From Candidatus Poribacteria bacterium (lineage in GTDB: Bacteria > Poribacteria > WGA-4E > WGA-3G): a stretch of 64,000 nucleotides of DNA. Positions 33,677 through 42,069 of this stretch are shown here, piece by piece (the first letter of the stretch is position 1; every line of letters begins with the position of its first letter). The notes beneath the pieces were generated by a model. That model saw only the letters and a program-made list of their open reading frames with translations, did not search any database and had not been told where the DNA came from. Both the position numbers and the translations under genes were made by a program. The DNA is taken from NCBI GenBank assembly GCA_028820635.1, contig JAPPIG010000118.1:62001-126000 (forward strand), given 5' to 3'.

Positions 33677-35572
33677 CTAATACACGTGTGCAAACGTGAA
33701 TTCCCACAGCAGCACGTTACCGCCACCGCTCGAGCTTGCGATTACTTTTCCATCTGGACTGAACGCGACATCAGTGACTGCAGATTTATGTCCTGCCAAA
33801 GTCAAGAGAGGCGCGCCGGTTCGCACATCCCACAAACGCACGGTTTCGTCCCTACTCCCACTCGCTAATATTTTACCATTCGGACTGAATGCAACGCTAT
33901 AGATATTACTCGTATGCCCTTTCATTATTCTAAGCAAAGTGCCACTTTGCGCATCCCATAAACGAACAGTGGTGTCATCACTTGCACTCACTATCATCTT
34001 CCCATCTGGACTAAACGCCACGCTGTTGACACGACCCGTATGCTCCTCCAACGTTCGAACAGATGTGCCGGTTCGCACATCCCACAAACGAACAGTATTG
34101 TCCCTGCCCCCACCTACAATCATCTTCCCATCTGGACTAAACGCAACACTGTTGAAACCAGCCTTATCCCCTTTTAACACCCGAAGATGAGTGCCTTTTT
34201 GCGCATTCCACAAACGCACGGCATTGTCCCAACCCACACTTGCCAACATTTTTCCATCCGAACTAAACACGACACGGCTAAACACGACATTTGCACTTGC
34301 AAGCGTATATCTGCCTCCTGTTGGTATTAGACGATGTGCGCCTGTTTGCACATCCCATAGAGGAAAGATCTTGTCATCACTTGCACTTGCTAATGTCTTG
34401 CCATTTGGACTGAACATCACACTATAGACACGCTTCGTATGTCCGTTGAACGTTCGTAGAGACGCACCAGTTTGCACATCCCATAGACGTACAATTCCGC
34501 TTCTACCGCCACTCGCCAATGTCTTGCCATCTGGACTGAACATGACGCTATGGACAATATCCATATGTCCAGTCAGTGTCCTAAGAGATATACCTGTCTG
34601 TACATCCCACAGATGAATGGTTTCACCAAAATAGCTCCCACTCGCCAGTGTTTTTCCATCTGGACTGAATACTAAGCTATCGACTAACTCGATATGTCCA
34701 GTTAACACCCGAATAGATGTACCCGTTTGCACATCCCACAGACGCACGGTTTGGTCATCACTCCCACTCGCAAGTATTTCACCATCTGGACTGAATACAA
34801 TGCTTGAGATAAAACCCTTATGTCCTGCAAGTCTGCGAAGAGGTTTACCGGTTTGCACATCCCATAAACGAATTGTTTCGTCCATATAACTTCCAGACGC
34901 TAATGTTTTGCCATCCGGACTGAACGATATGCTTCTAATTCCTTCTGAATGTCCTTTCAATGTCTTTAGAGACTTGCCAGTTCGCACATTCCACAGACGC
35001 ACAGTTTTGTCATTGCTTCCAGTTGCTAATATTTTACCTTTTGGATTGAACGCAACTTTTCTGATCCCGCCTATATGCCCTTTGAACGTTCGTAGGAACT
35101 TACCGGTTTGCACATCCCAAAGACGCACGGTTTGATCAAAACCTCCACTCGCTAACTTTGAACCATCCGGACTGAACATAACACTTGAGATATAAGACGT
35201 ATGCCCATTAAGCGTTAGAAGATGTGTGCCGGTACGCGCGTCCCACAAACGGATAGTCTCGTCAGTACTTGCACTCGCGAGTTTAGAACCGTCTGGACTG
35301 AACGCCACGCTTGTAACCCCACCCGTATGCCCTGTGAGCAGATCAAGTTCTTCACCTGTCTGCGCGTCATAAATCCAAATACCTATGCTGCTCGCTACCG
35401 CCAAGCGTGTGCCATCAGGAGAATACGCTATCTCATTCATTGAACCTTTACCGAGGCGTGCTTTTGCACCTTCGGGTAGACCCCATTGTGTATAGTCTTG
35501 AGCAAAGATATTTGGGACAAAAGCAAATATAAAAAACCAAATAGTTACAATCGAAATGAGCGTTTTTTTCAT
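33677..35572 (-). CDS. Secreted 14-repeat WD40 protein
   Basis: The 631-aa protein has a Sec signal peptide (FIFAFVPNIFAQ, cleaved near 24), then a short QWGLPEGAKARLGKG segment, then 14 WD40 repeats of about 42 residues to the C-terminus, each with a SPDGK turn and an IRLWD or VRLWD end. Fourteen repeats would form two seven-bladed propellers. Repeat 9 has a degenerate insert (LIPTGGRYTLASAN). The mature N-terminus matches that of the protein at 15432 (LPENAIARL). A binding or scaffold role outside the cytoplasm is inferred. DNA-level repeats have a period near 126 bases. Confidence 0.92.
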   Translation of the reverse strand: MKKTLISIVTIWFFIFAFVPNIFAQDYTQWGLPEGAKARLGKGSMNEIAYSPDGTRLAVASSIGIWIYDAQTGEELDLLTGHTGGVTSVAFSPDGSKLASASTDETIRLWDARTGTHLLTLNGHTSYISSVMFSPDGSKLASGGFDQTVRLWDVQTGKFLRTFKGHIGGIRKVAFNPKGKILATGSNDKTVRLWNVRTGKSLKTLKGHSEGIRSISFSPDGKTLASGSYMDETIRLWDVQTGKPLRRLAGHKGFISSIVFSPDGEILASGSDDQTVRLWDVQTGTSIRVLTGHIELVDSLVFSPDGKTLASGSYFGETIHLWDVQTGISLRTLTGHMDIVHSVMFSPDGKTLASGGRSGIVRLWDVQTGASLRTFNGHTKRVYSVMFSPNGKTLASASDDKIFPLWDVQTGAHRLIPTGGRYTLASANVVFSRVVFSSDGKMLASVGWDNAVRLWNAQKGTHLRVLKGDKAGFNSVAFSPDGKMIVGGGRDNTVRLWDVRTGTSVRTLEEHTGRVNSVAFSPDGKMIVSASDDTTVRLWDAQSGTLLRIMKGHTSNIYSVAFSPNGKILASGSRDETVRLWDVRTGAPLLTLAGHKSAVTDVAFSPDGKVIASSSGGGNVLLWEFTFAHVY

Positions 35573-35671
35573 GAGAAAATACCTATTAGAATTCCAATTG
35601 ATATTTTAAAAAGATAGTAAAGTTAGAAATAGAATCAGGGGTAAACGCGTTCCCATATATGTTTAGCACAA

Positions 35672-35724
35672 TTGACAAAACCTCTGAATGCTGTTATTAT
35701 ATCACATACAATACATGAGGTCAA
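35672..35724. promoter_or_regulatory. Divergent promoters sharing a -10 region
   Basis: Plus: TTGACA (35672-35677) and TATTAT (35695-35700), 17 bp. Minus: TTGACC (35719-35724) and TATAAT (35696-35701), 17 bp, facing the WD40 gene. The plus promoter once faced the decayed gene at 37781 but is now cut off by the IS element starting at 35737. The layout repeats that at 11560-11613. Confidence 0.65.
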
Positions 35725-35736
35725 GAGAGTGGTTTA

Positions 35737-37077
35737 TGCTGATTTACCCCAGTTTTTCAGAACCCATATTTGTATGTCTTATATCATAATAGTTTTGCAA
35801 AAGTGTTTTTTCTGATAAACTGTTTTCCAATCTTATTTTATAGAATCTATTTTAGGGTATTCCACTGAAACACATTGCATCGGTCAAAGTAAATCCGCGT
35901 ATGCTCATCCCAGAAATAAAGCAAGAGTTCAAAAAAGTGTTGAAGCGTCCTGCTCTCAGAAATCTGATTTTGGTCATACTTGCGTGTCTTGGCACGAAAA
36001 CATTTCAAATCAACACACTTGCGAACCACTTGCCTGTTTGCGTTGCCCATTATAAGACGAAACAAAAACGGCTGCTCCCGGTTTATCTACTCAAACTTTC
36101 CGACACTTGTTGCTATGGGGGCGTGGTGTGCCTTTGTCTTATGGCAACTATATGACAAAACAGGGCGTGCGCCACGCATTGTGCTTATTGATGAGACGGA
36201 CATTCTCCAAGACTATAGGATTATCGTTATCGCTGTGCCATTCCGCAAACGCGCTATTTCTATCTATTGGAAAATCTACAAAAAAGACACCTTTGACAAG
36301 ATGGTCTACCCGAGCCATAATGTGCTTGGTCAAGAGTTTTGCTATCAGTTCATCAAGCAGTTTGAAACTGCCTTACCGAATGTCAAAAGACCGGTCTTAG
36401 TGTTTGATAGATACTTTGCGCGCGCAAAGTATCTTATGAAACCTCTAATGGAAAATGGTATTGAGTTTGTCATACGCGTCTGTAAAAATGCTTGCTTTTA
36501 TCACAAAGGACAACGCATCAAACTACAGACACTGAAAAATACAGAAACTTATCCCAACATATCTTATCACAGCACAGAGAAACTCAGACTGAACCTTTAT
36601 GTTTTTAGAGACGCAAACCATCAAGAACCGCTTTATCTCGTATCAAATAGTTTACGAAATACGCAACTCTATCTTACCTATAAACATCGGATGCAGATAG
36701 AAGAATGTTTTCGGGATATAAAGACACTTTTCGGATTTCGGTATTTACGATTGAAACGACAAGAACTGCTACGGATCGCATTGCTATGGTTTATCGTCTG
36801 TGTAAGTTATGGTATCTGTTTCCTCCATTTTGAAAAATCTGGAGAGCGGTGGGTAAAAACCTATAATACTTATCATACAAAAACATATTCGCTCATTTTT
36901 GTCATAAAAAGGATACTGGAGATAACTTGGAAACCTGACATTTTCCTTGACCCATATTTTAATCTAAACGATTGTGAGGGATAAAGTTCGTGCCAGTTCA
37001 GCATTGACTTCCTCACACAAAGCATCTAAAAAACCTTATGTACATTTGTCTCTACAAAAACTGGGGGTAAATCAGCA
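35737..37077 (+). mobile_element. IS4-type insertion sequence
   Basis: The ends are inverted repeats: left TGCTGATTTACCCCAGTTTT at 35737, right, read as complement from 37077, TGCTGATTTACCCCCAGTTT, with one base indel. Between them lies one transposase gene (35901-36984). The element is about 1.34 kb, within IS4 range. A target duplication is not clear: flanks are GGTTTA and ATTAAT. It separates the WD40 promoter region from the promoter array. Confidence 0.75.
35901..36984 (+). pseudogene. IS4-family DDE transposase, frameshifted
   Basis: The N-terminal part is read from the ATG at 35901 (EIKQEFKKVLKRPALRNLIL, TKTFQINTLANHLPV). The frame changes at the CTCCCGG run near 36077-36083, and the rest runs in the next frame to 36984 as RFIYSNFPTLVAMGAW onward. 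One extra C would explain it. The DDE residues are present: Asp in VLIDETD, Asp in VFDRYFAR and Glu in the IS4 signature YxxRxxxExxxxxxK (YKHRMQIEECFRDIK). Programmed +1 slippage or an assembly error are alternatives to real decay. Confidence 0.75.
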
Positions 37078-37087
37078 ATTAATTTAC

Positions 37088-37521
37088 TTGACAAAAATGT
37101 GCAAACCTGCTAAATTAGACGCAAAATCAATAAAATTATGAATTTTACGCTTTTTTCACAAAAAACTTGACAAACATTGCAACAAAGTGTATACTTAATT
37201 AATGTGATATATAATCCGCTCAGGATTTTTGTTGTCAACAAACTCAAAAAAACTTGACAAAGTTTCGCTGTTTGATTATAATTAAAAGTATGCGGGAAGA
37301 GATACATCAATTTTGCATTTTATATCATGCTTTTTACGATTCGGAATCATTATCTCAATTACGCAACTTTACAGAACAGTGCGCTATGTGCCGGAAACAC
37401 CGCGCAGCAAATTTAAAGTAAGTTGACAATTTTTTGTAACTTGTTTACAATAGGGAACGTAATTCGACGTAATGCCAGCAGAAGTAAATTGGTTGACATT
37501 TTTTGTAACCGATGCTATAAT
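37088..37521 (+). promoter_or_regulatory. Array of five TTGACA-17-bp promoters
   Basis: Five same-direction pairs, each with a perfect TTGACA and a 17-bp spacer: 37088/37111 (TAAATT), 37167/37190 (TATACT), 37254/37277 (TATAAT), 37423/37446 (TACAAT), 37493/37516 (TATAAT). Numbers are the first bases of the -35 and -10. The last two share the text TTTTTTGTAAC in their spacers, so they look duplicated. All face the decayed gene at 37781. No coding sequence is supportable in 37078-37780. Confidence 0.7.
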
Positions 37522-37547
37522 AGGTAACGTTAAAATAAAATACTAAA

Positions 37548-37719
37548 TCGGTTTGACCGGAAAATTTATAGAGAAACCAAACCGAAATCCCTAAAAAATG
37601 AAGGATGTGTGCAACCGGAAACGCATATATCCGATACTAAAGGTTAGTAGAATAGATTTCATCCCTGAATCTGTTCTTGATATTTCAAATTGTATTGTCG
37701 GGCGCGATAACGCAATACA
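37548..37719 (+). promoter_or_regulatory. Structured untranslated leader ahead of the decayed gene
   Basis: Three hairpins can form: TCGGTTTG/CAAACCGA (37548-37555 with 37578-37585), GGATGTGTGC/GCATATATCC (37603-37612 with 37623-37632, two G-U pairs), and TGTATTG/CAATACA (37691-37697 with 37713-37719). The text is unlike the leaders at 52713 and 53686. Function unknown. Confidence 0.4.
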
Positions 37720-37780
37720 ATGCACATCGTCCCAAATAGTTTAATGTTTAGTTAGATTTTTAAATGAGGAGAAATAAGTA

Positions 37781-39020
37781 ATGCGATTGTCAAATAACTT
37801 GGCATTTTGCTTAGTAAGTTTAATTTTGCTGCTTGCACTTGGGTGTATTTATGTCTTGACTCCCGTTATGGCACGCCCTAGGCAGTCTTGTTACTTCAAA
37901 CAACCCAACAACATCAACTCCGTCCATAGTTTTCCCACAACCCGTGTGTAATGTGTGTAAGTATATCAAAGATGAATTTGATATGACCAGTTGGTTTGAT
38001 AAATCATTAATTCGACGGTATTCCGTATCACACTGATTGATGGAAGAGCACTTGATTTAGCCAAAGAGATGCCTAATGATATTGAGAATTGGTAGACAAT
38101 ATTTTACGATTGCAGATGATGTCGGTAACCTTGACGGTAACGCTCGCACAAACAATGTGCCTGCTTGGGAATTCCCAGAAGGTATGACTGAAGATGGTTC
38201 CACAACTTCACTCATTGTATCTTTGATGAAAGTGTTCCACGCGTTGGTACAGACTTGGCGAACAACATTGTCAAACCGCTCGGTGGCACAGATGACGTTG
38301 GCGTTGCCAGAGAAAGAGGTATTGATTCTCAGTATAGTCGGGTTCATACCGCTGATACTGAGTTCGCTGACATCTTTATCCGCCATACTTGGTATGGAAG
38401 TGAAAATGACTATGGTACTCCATTGAATCGAACAGATCAAATCTTGCCTGTGCAGTTGTCCTTCTTCCGTCCGGCACTTCAAGAAGATGGTTAAGTAGTT
38501 GTCCGTATGAAGATTAATTTATTATTTGGGTAATTTTTCATTATGCATATTCGGAACATTTTAAGGAATCTTGAGTTCCGTAGGAACGATATGCGAGAAC
38601 AAAGACATTAGATAAACATATCGTTCCTACGGAACTCAAGAAGTGCGTTTATTCGTTTTTCTATAAACATTGCGTCCCTAACGGGACTAAGGAAAATACC
38701 GGATTTATTTTTTAATCTTCATTTGGACAACCGAATCCGAACTTGACAACGCTGGATTTAATATCCTCCGTAGTGAAGAACGGAACGGTGAATACAAGTA
38801 GGTCAATACTGACTTGATCCAAGGTGCTGGCACCATAGGTGAACGGATCAATTATAGTTAGGTTGATCCTACAGCCAAACCTGATGTCGTGGACTACTAC
38901 CAGACTGAAGATGTATCTTTCGCCAGTGAGCATCAAGTGCTTGCTACAACCAAGTTGAAAGGTTTGATCTCGGCCAAGAACAAACTGACAACGCGGTGGG
39001 GCAAATTGAAATCACAAGAT
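37781..39020 (+). pseudogene. Decayed secreted protein gene, split by a small element
   Basis: A GAGGAG site precedes ATG 37781, which opens a clean signal peptide (LAFCLVSLILLLALG, then VLTPVMA); a stop comes after 56 codons. Further conserved pieces appear in different frames: ITLIDGRALDLAKEMPNDIE (about 38030), IADDVGNLDGNARTNNVPAW (about 38110), FDESVPRVGTDLANNIVKPL (38226 on) to LPVQLSFFRPALQEDG (38494). After the insert at 38507-38722 the text resumes as WTTESELDNAGFNILRSEER (38724) with two stops, and ends LISAKNKLTTRWGKLKSQD (39020). Frameshifts, stops and an insertion show a dead gene. Confidence 0.7.
38507..38722. mobile_element. 216-bp inverted-repeat element inserted in the decayed gene
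   Basis: Terminal inverted repeats are ATGAAGATTAA (38507-38517) and TTAATCTTCAT (38712-38722). Inside lie a perfect long palindrome, GAGTTCCGTAGGAACGATAT at about 38574 and its complement near 38616-38637, and a further GTCCCTAACGGGAC hairpin. The same hairpin units occur at 63463-63637. It has no reading frame. Removing it, plus one T, rejoins codons CGT and TGG of the broken gene. Confidence 0.65.
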
Positions 39021-39050
39021 TTACTCAGGAATATTCTAACTAACTTACCA

Positions 39051-39093
39051 AAAAAGTGGGCGGTGGACTTCGGTTCATCGCCCACTTTTTTAT
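39051..39093 (+). terminator. Rho-independent terminator
   Basis: GTGGGCG (39056-39062) pairs with CGCCCAC (39079-39085), flanked by an A-run before and a T-run after. It would end transcripts from the promoter array 30 bases after the old stop region. Confidence 0.8.
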
Positions 39094-39106
39094 TTTCCCT
39101 CCATTT

Positions 39107-39182
39107 GGTAGGCGCGTTTTGGAAACGCGCCGAAACCAGACATTAGAGACTATAAACACCGCGTTTACAAAACGCTCCTACC
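39107..39182. repeat. Palindromic repeat (TAGGCGCG family)
   Basis: GGTAGGCGCGTTTTGGAAAC at 39107 and GTTTACAAAACGCTCCTACC ending at 39182 are inverted copies. Related elements are at 12478 and 18956. It sits between a terminator and the next promoter. Confidence 0.65.
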
Positions 39183-39203
39183 GTATTGGTGGGATTTATT
39201 AAC

Positions 39204-39232
39204 TTGACATTTTCCCCAAACCATACTACAAT
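39204..39232 (+). promoter_or_regulatory. Promoter for the cytochrome/copper protein gene
   Basis: TTGACA (39204-39209) and TACAAT (39227-39232) are 17 bp apart, about 49 bases ahead of the ATG at 39281. Confidence 0.75.
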
Positions 39233-39280
39233 ATAAACAAACAACAATACTGAACAATACTGGAGGACAACCCCAAACCG

Positions 39281-40528
39281 ATGAAAAAGTTCTTTATTTT
39301 ATTCATTACATTCACACTCTTAGCACCCACGCTACAAGCGAAGACAATCACCTATAGCGAACACATCGCACCGATCCTACAGAAGCAGTGCCAAGCCTGC
39401 CACCGACAAGGCGAAGTCGCCCCATTTGCCCTTACCGACTACCGAGAGGCGAAAGCATGGGCAACCGAGATCGCTGAATACACCAAAGCAAAACTGATGC
39501 CGCCTTGGAAACCTGCACCCGGATTCGGCACCTTCAAAAATGAACGTAGATTGACTGACAAAGAAATCAAAATGATAAGCGACTGGGCAGAAGCAGGTGC
39601 CCCTGAAGGAGATGCTACCAAAACACCACCGAACCCTAAATTCCATGAGGGATGGGCACTCGGTGAACCCGATCACATCGTAGAAATGCCCGTAGAATAC
39701 GAGATTGAGCCGGAAGGTGAAGACGAATATCGGCACTTTATCATTCCAACGAACTTTGACACAGACATGTATGTTCAAGCAGTAGACGTGCAACCGGGCA
39801 ACCGCAAAACAGTGCACCACGTCATCGCATATCTGGATATAGAAGGGCAAGGGCGTGAACTTGCAGCAAAGGACCCGAAACCCGGTTACGTTACAGGCGG
39901 CACCGGTCCCGGTATTGATGTTGTAGGCACACTCGGTGGATGGGCACCCGGCGTTACGCCTTCTGTTCTCCCCGAAGGCATTGGGTATCTGTTGCCGAAA
40001 GGCGCAGACATCGTTATGCAGGTACACTACTACCGCACCGGACATACTGAGCGCGACCAATCGCGGATGGGGCTTTATTTCTCCAAAACACCCAAAACGG
40101 TACCGCTGGAAATCGGTTCAGCGATCAACGATAAATTTATGATACCAGCAGGTGACGCGAAATATGCTGTTCACGCTTCCAGAAGTATCAAAAAAGACAG
40201 TTATCTGTTAGCCACGATGCCGCACATGCATCTGCTCGGACGCGACATGCGTATCATCGCCAAGCCACCAACTGGCGACACGATTGACCTTATCTGGATT
40301 CAGGATTGGGATTTCAACTGGCAGGACATCTATCACTACCGCAAACCGATTTTCCTGCCCGCAGGCACACAAGTCTCCCTTGTTGCCCATTTTGACAACT
40401 CCGCCACGAATCCTGCCAACCCACACGACCCACCTATTCCTGTCGGTTGGGGAGATAAAACCACAGATGAAATGTGTATCGGATTCATCTATTATGTAGA
40501 TGCAGCCGAATATCAGCCAGCGGAGTAG
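39281..40528 (+). CDS. Secreted cytochrome c / copper type II monooxygenase-like protein
   Basis: The 415-aa protein has a Sec signal peptide (ends near residue 20) and a c-type heme site CQACH (residues 37-41) in a small cytochrome domain with MPPWKP near 73. The remainder resembles the ascorbate-dependent copper monooxygenases (PHM/DBH). All expected copper ligands can be placed: His179-His180, His249, His315-x-His317 (MPHMHLLG) and Met398. Membership of the catalytic group is inferred; the natural substrate is unknown. Fusing heme and copper domains could let the heme supply electrons. Confidence 0.82.
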   Translation: MKKFFILFITFTLLAPTLQAKTITYSEHIAPILQKQCQACHRQGEVAPFALTDYREAKAWATEIAEYTKAKLMPPWKPAPGFGTFKNERRLTDKEIKMISDWAEAGAPEGDATKTPPNPKFHEGWALGEPDHIVEMPVEYEIEPEGEDEYRHFIIPTNFDTDMYVQAVDVQPGNRKTVHHVIAYLDIEGQGRELAAKDPKPGYVTGGTGPGIDVVGTLGGWAPGVTPSVLPEGIGYLLPKGADIVMQVHYYRTGHTERDQSRMGLYFSKTPKTVPLEIGSAINDKFMIPAGDAKYAVHASRSIKKDSYLLATMPHMHLLGRDMRIIAKPPTGDTIDLIWIQDWDFNWQDIYHYRKPIFLPAGTQVSLVAHFDNSATNPANPHDPPIPVGWGDKTTDEMCIGFIYYVDAAEYQPAE

Positions 40529-40542
40529 AGGCTATAATAACT

Positions 40543-40602
40543 GTTGGAGGGGTTTTCAACCCGATAAAATACAAAAATCGGGCTTACAAACCCCTCCAAC
40601 AA
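40543..40602. repeat. TTGGAGGGGTTT hairpin repeat
   Basis: GTTGGAGGGGTTTTCAACCC at 40543 is inverted against GGGCTTACAAACCCCTCCAA ending near 40600. It fills the space between two convergent genes and may end transcription both ways. Family members: 8060, 41299, 42373, 43431, 53499. Confidence 0.7.
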
Positions 40603-40609
40603 GAAAATG

Positions 40610-41293
40610 TTATCCGCCCTTCCGCCCCACAAAATACACCGCAGATGCCAAAATATACGAATGCGGATGCAACAATAACAACGTATCCAACCACACTAAC
40701 GGAAACGTCAACCATCCCACCAGAAGCGACACCGCCTTCGCAACCAGCAAACTCCCAAAAGAACACACAAGTCCAACATATTCGCGAAAAATCCAATGTA
40801 ATGCCGTTGTCGGTCCAGCGCATGCGCCGCTTTCTATCTCATGGAACTGAGAAAACAACGTCACAAACCCTGTAGTCGTCCAACGTTGATAATCGTGAGG
40901 TGATGCGTGATACCCTTGTAAGAAAGGGACTGCTGCGCACACATACCCATTCGGTTTTAGCACACGGAACATCTCTGCTGCAACACGTTGCGGGTCTCGG
41001 ACATGCTCCAGCACCGCCTCAGAAATAACCGCATCAAAAACGGCATCTGCAAACGGCAGAGTGTGTCCATCTGCCACAACATCCACCGCGGGTGTCGCCT
41101 CAATCTCAAGGTTAATCACATTCGCTGCACGGCGATGCATGCCCGAACCCAGGTCTAAAATCCGTGCCTCTGGTCCTAGTTCTCGGAGCACTCGTTTCAC
41201 AGCACGATTCCAACGCGGCGCAGGATAAGGACATCCCATAAGATGTGCTAACAATCGGTTTTGCCGTAATCGGCGTTTAATTCGCTCAACCAT
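40610..41293 (-). CDS. Class I SAM-dependent methyltransferase
   Basis: The 227-aa protein has motif I ILDLGSGMHRR near residue 45 and the motif sequence VVADGHTLPFADAVFDAVIS, then EHVRDPQRVAAEMFRVLKPN. The C-terminal 60 residues are hydrophobic (GSLLVAKAVSLLVGWLTFPL) and may touch the membrane. The gene is bracketed by copies of the TTGGAGGGG hairpin repeat, 7 bases beyond its stop and about 5 bases before its start, and no clear ribosome-binding site precedes the ATG. This suggests it moved with, or was rearranged by, the repeats. Confidence 0.82.
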   Translation of the reverse strand: MVERIKRRLRQNRLLAHLMGCPYPAPRWNRAVKRVLRELGPEARILDLGSGMHRRAANVINLEIEATPAVDVVADGHTLPFADAVFDAVISEAVLEHVRDPQRVAAEMFRVLKPNGYVCAAVPFLQGYHASPHDYQRWTTTGFVTLFSQFHEIESGACAGPTTALHWIFREYVGLVCSFGSLLVAKAVSLLVGWLTFPLVWLDTLLLLHPHSYILASAVYFVGRKGG

Positions 41294-41298
41294 TTCTC

Positions 41299-41408
41299 TT
41301 GTTGGAGGGGTTTACAACCCCGATTTCCTTGTGGAGGCTTTGTCAACATCTCTTGTTGGAGGACTTTGTAAGCCCGATATATCGCGGTTGAAAACCCCTC
41401 CAACAAGT
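41299..41408. repeat. Composite TTGGAGGGGTTT hairpin repeats
   Basis: Three related copies are joined: TTGGAGGGGTTTACAACCCC at 41302, a partial TGGAGGCTTTGTCAAC, TTGTTGGAGGACTTTGTAAG at 41354, and the inverted TTGAAAACCCCTCCAACAAG ending at 41407. The block lies directly upstream of the methyltransferase gene. Confidence 0.7.
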
Positions 41409-41473
41409 GCCGAACTCAACCTTTGTAGTGGCGCAATTCATTGCACTACTTATATTTACAACCAACTGCAATA

Positions 41474-41502
41474 AAAAAACGGGGTCAGAACTCTGACCCC
41501 GC
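41474..41502 (-). terminator. Terminator of the rpsU-dsRBD operon
   Basis: Read on the minus strand, GGGGTCAGAGTTCTGACCCC forms a perfect hairpin (41482-41501) followed by a T-run. It begins 13 bases after the stop of the dsRBD gene. Confidence 0.88.
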
Positions 41503-41514
41503 CTAACCGATTAT

Positions 41515-42045
41515 TTAGACATCAGGTATATCAGGAAACTTTATATTCGCTTCATCCGCTGCCTTCGCTATATCTCTAACAATTAGCATCGTCAACTGCG
41601 CCAACTTCCGTGAAAATTCAGCATCAGAAAGACCTCGGTATCGCGATGGTTGCGATGCACTGAGCCGTTCATTTGCAATCGTCATTGCACTTGTAACCAG
41701 CGGTAACGCAACATTAAGCGTTGGTATTTCAACCGGTTCGGGTAATATATCGTCTTCTGTATCAGTTTCACCCGTTAACAAACGTTCGCGGTTTTCAGAA
41801 ATTGTATCAAGAACCTGTTTCGCGGCGAATTGGTGAGCTCCCTTTTTTGCACCCGGTATCGGATCAACCGTTTCGTGAACCCGATCACCGTAGTGAACTG
41901 TTACTTTCCAACTCGGCGCGTCCGGCGTGCCAAGTTGCGTTTCAGTAAAACGTGGCTGGCTCAACCCGCGTTCTTGGCAATATTGAATTAAAAGTCCTTT
42001 ATAGTTTCCATCAGGTTCGGCAACATCAACATCCCGAACATGCAT
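41515..42045 (-). CDS. Double-stranded RNA-binding domain protein
   Basis: The 176-aa protein has a dsRBD at about residues 14-84: NYKGLLIQYCQERGLSQPRF, then WKVTVHYGDR, then PGAKKGAHQFAAKQVLDTIS. The KKGAHQFAA segment matches the helix-2 KKxAxxxAA motif that grips RNA. Unlike RNase III there is no nuclease domain; residues 100-176 are an unknown helical domain (SRYRGLSDAEFSRKLAQLTM). It lies 24 bases downstream of rpsU, with GGGAGG ahead of its start, and shares one promoter and terminator with it. A ribosome- or rRNA-linked role is inferred. Confidence 0.8.
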   Translation of the reverse strand: MHVRDVDVAEPDGNYKGLLIQYCQERGLSQPRFTETQLGTPDAPSWKVTVHYGDRVHETVDPIPGAKKGAHQFAAKQVLDTISENRERLLTGETDTEDDILPEPVEIPTLNVALPLVTSAMTIANERLSASQPSRYRGLSDAEFSRKLAQLTMLIVRDIAKAADEANIKFPDIPDV

Positions 42046-42069
42046 ATATGACGACCTCCCAGAGCAGCA

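Noticed and set aside
33700-35400. Regular repeats with a period near 126 bases
   Set aside because: They are the coding repeats of the WD40 protein.
37548-37719. Considered as a known riboswitch
   Set aside because: Three hairpins are visible but no conserved core of a class I know; kept only as an unexplained leader.
39377-40060. 227-aa open frame on the minus strand
   Set aside because: Lies wholly antisense to the cytochrome/copper gene, which has a promoter, signal peptide and complete metal motifs; the antisense text has no family pattern.
40474-40875. 133-aa plus-strand frame after the copper protein gene
   Set aside because: Runs across a hairpin repeat and antisense to the methyltransferase; Pro/Thr-rich text without a motif.
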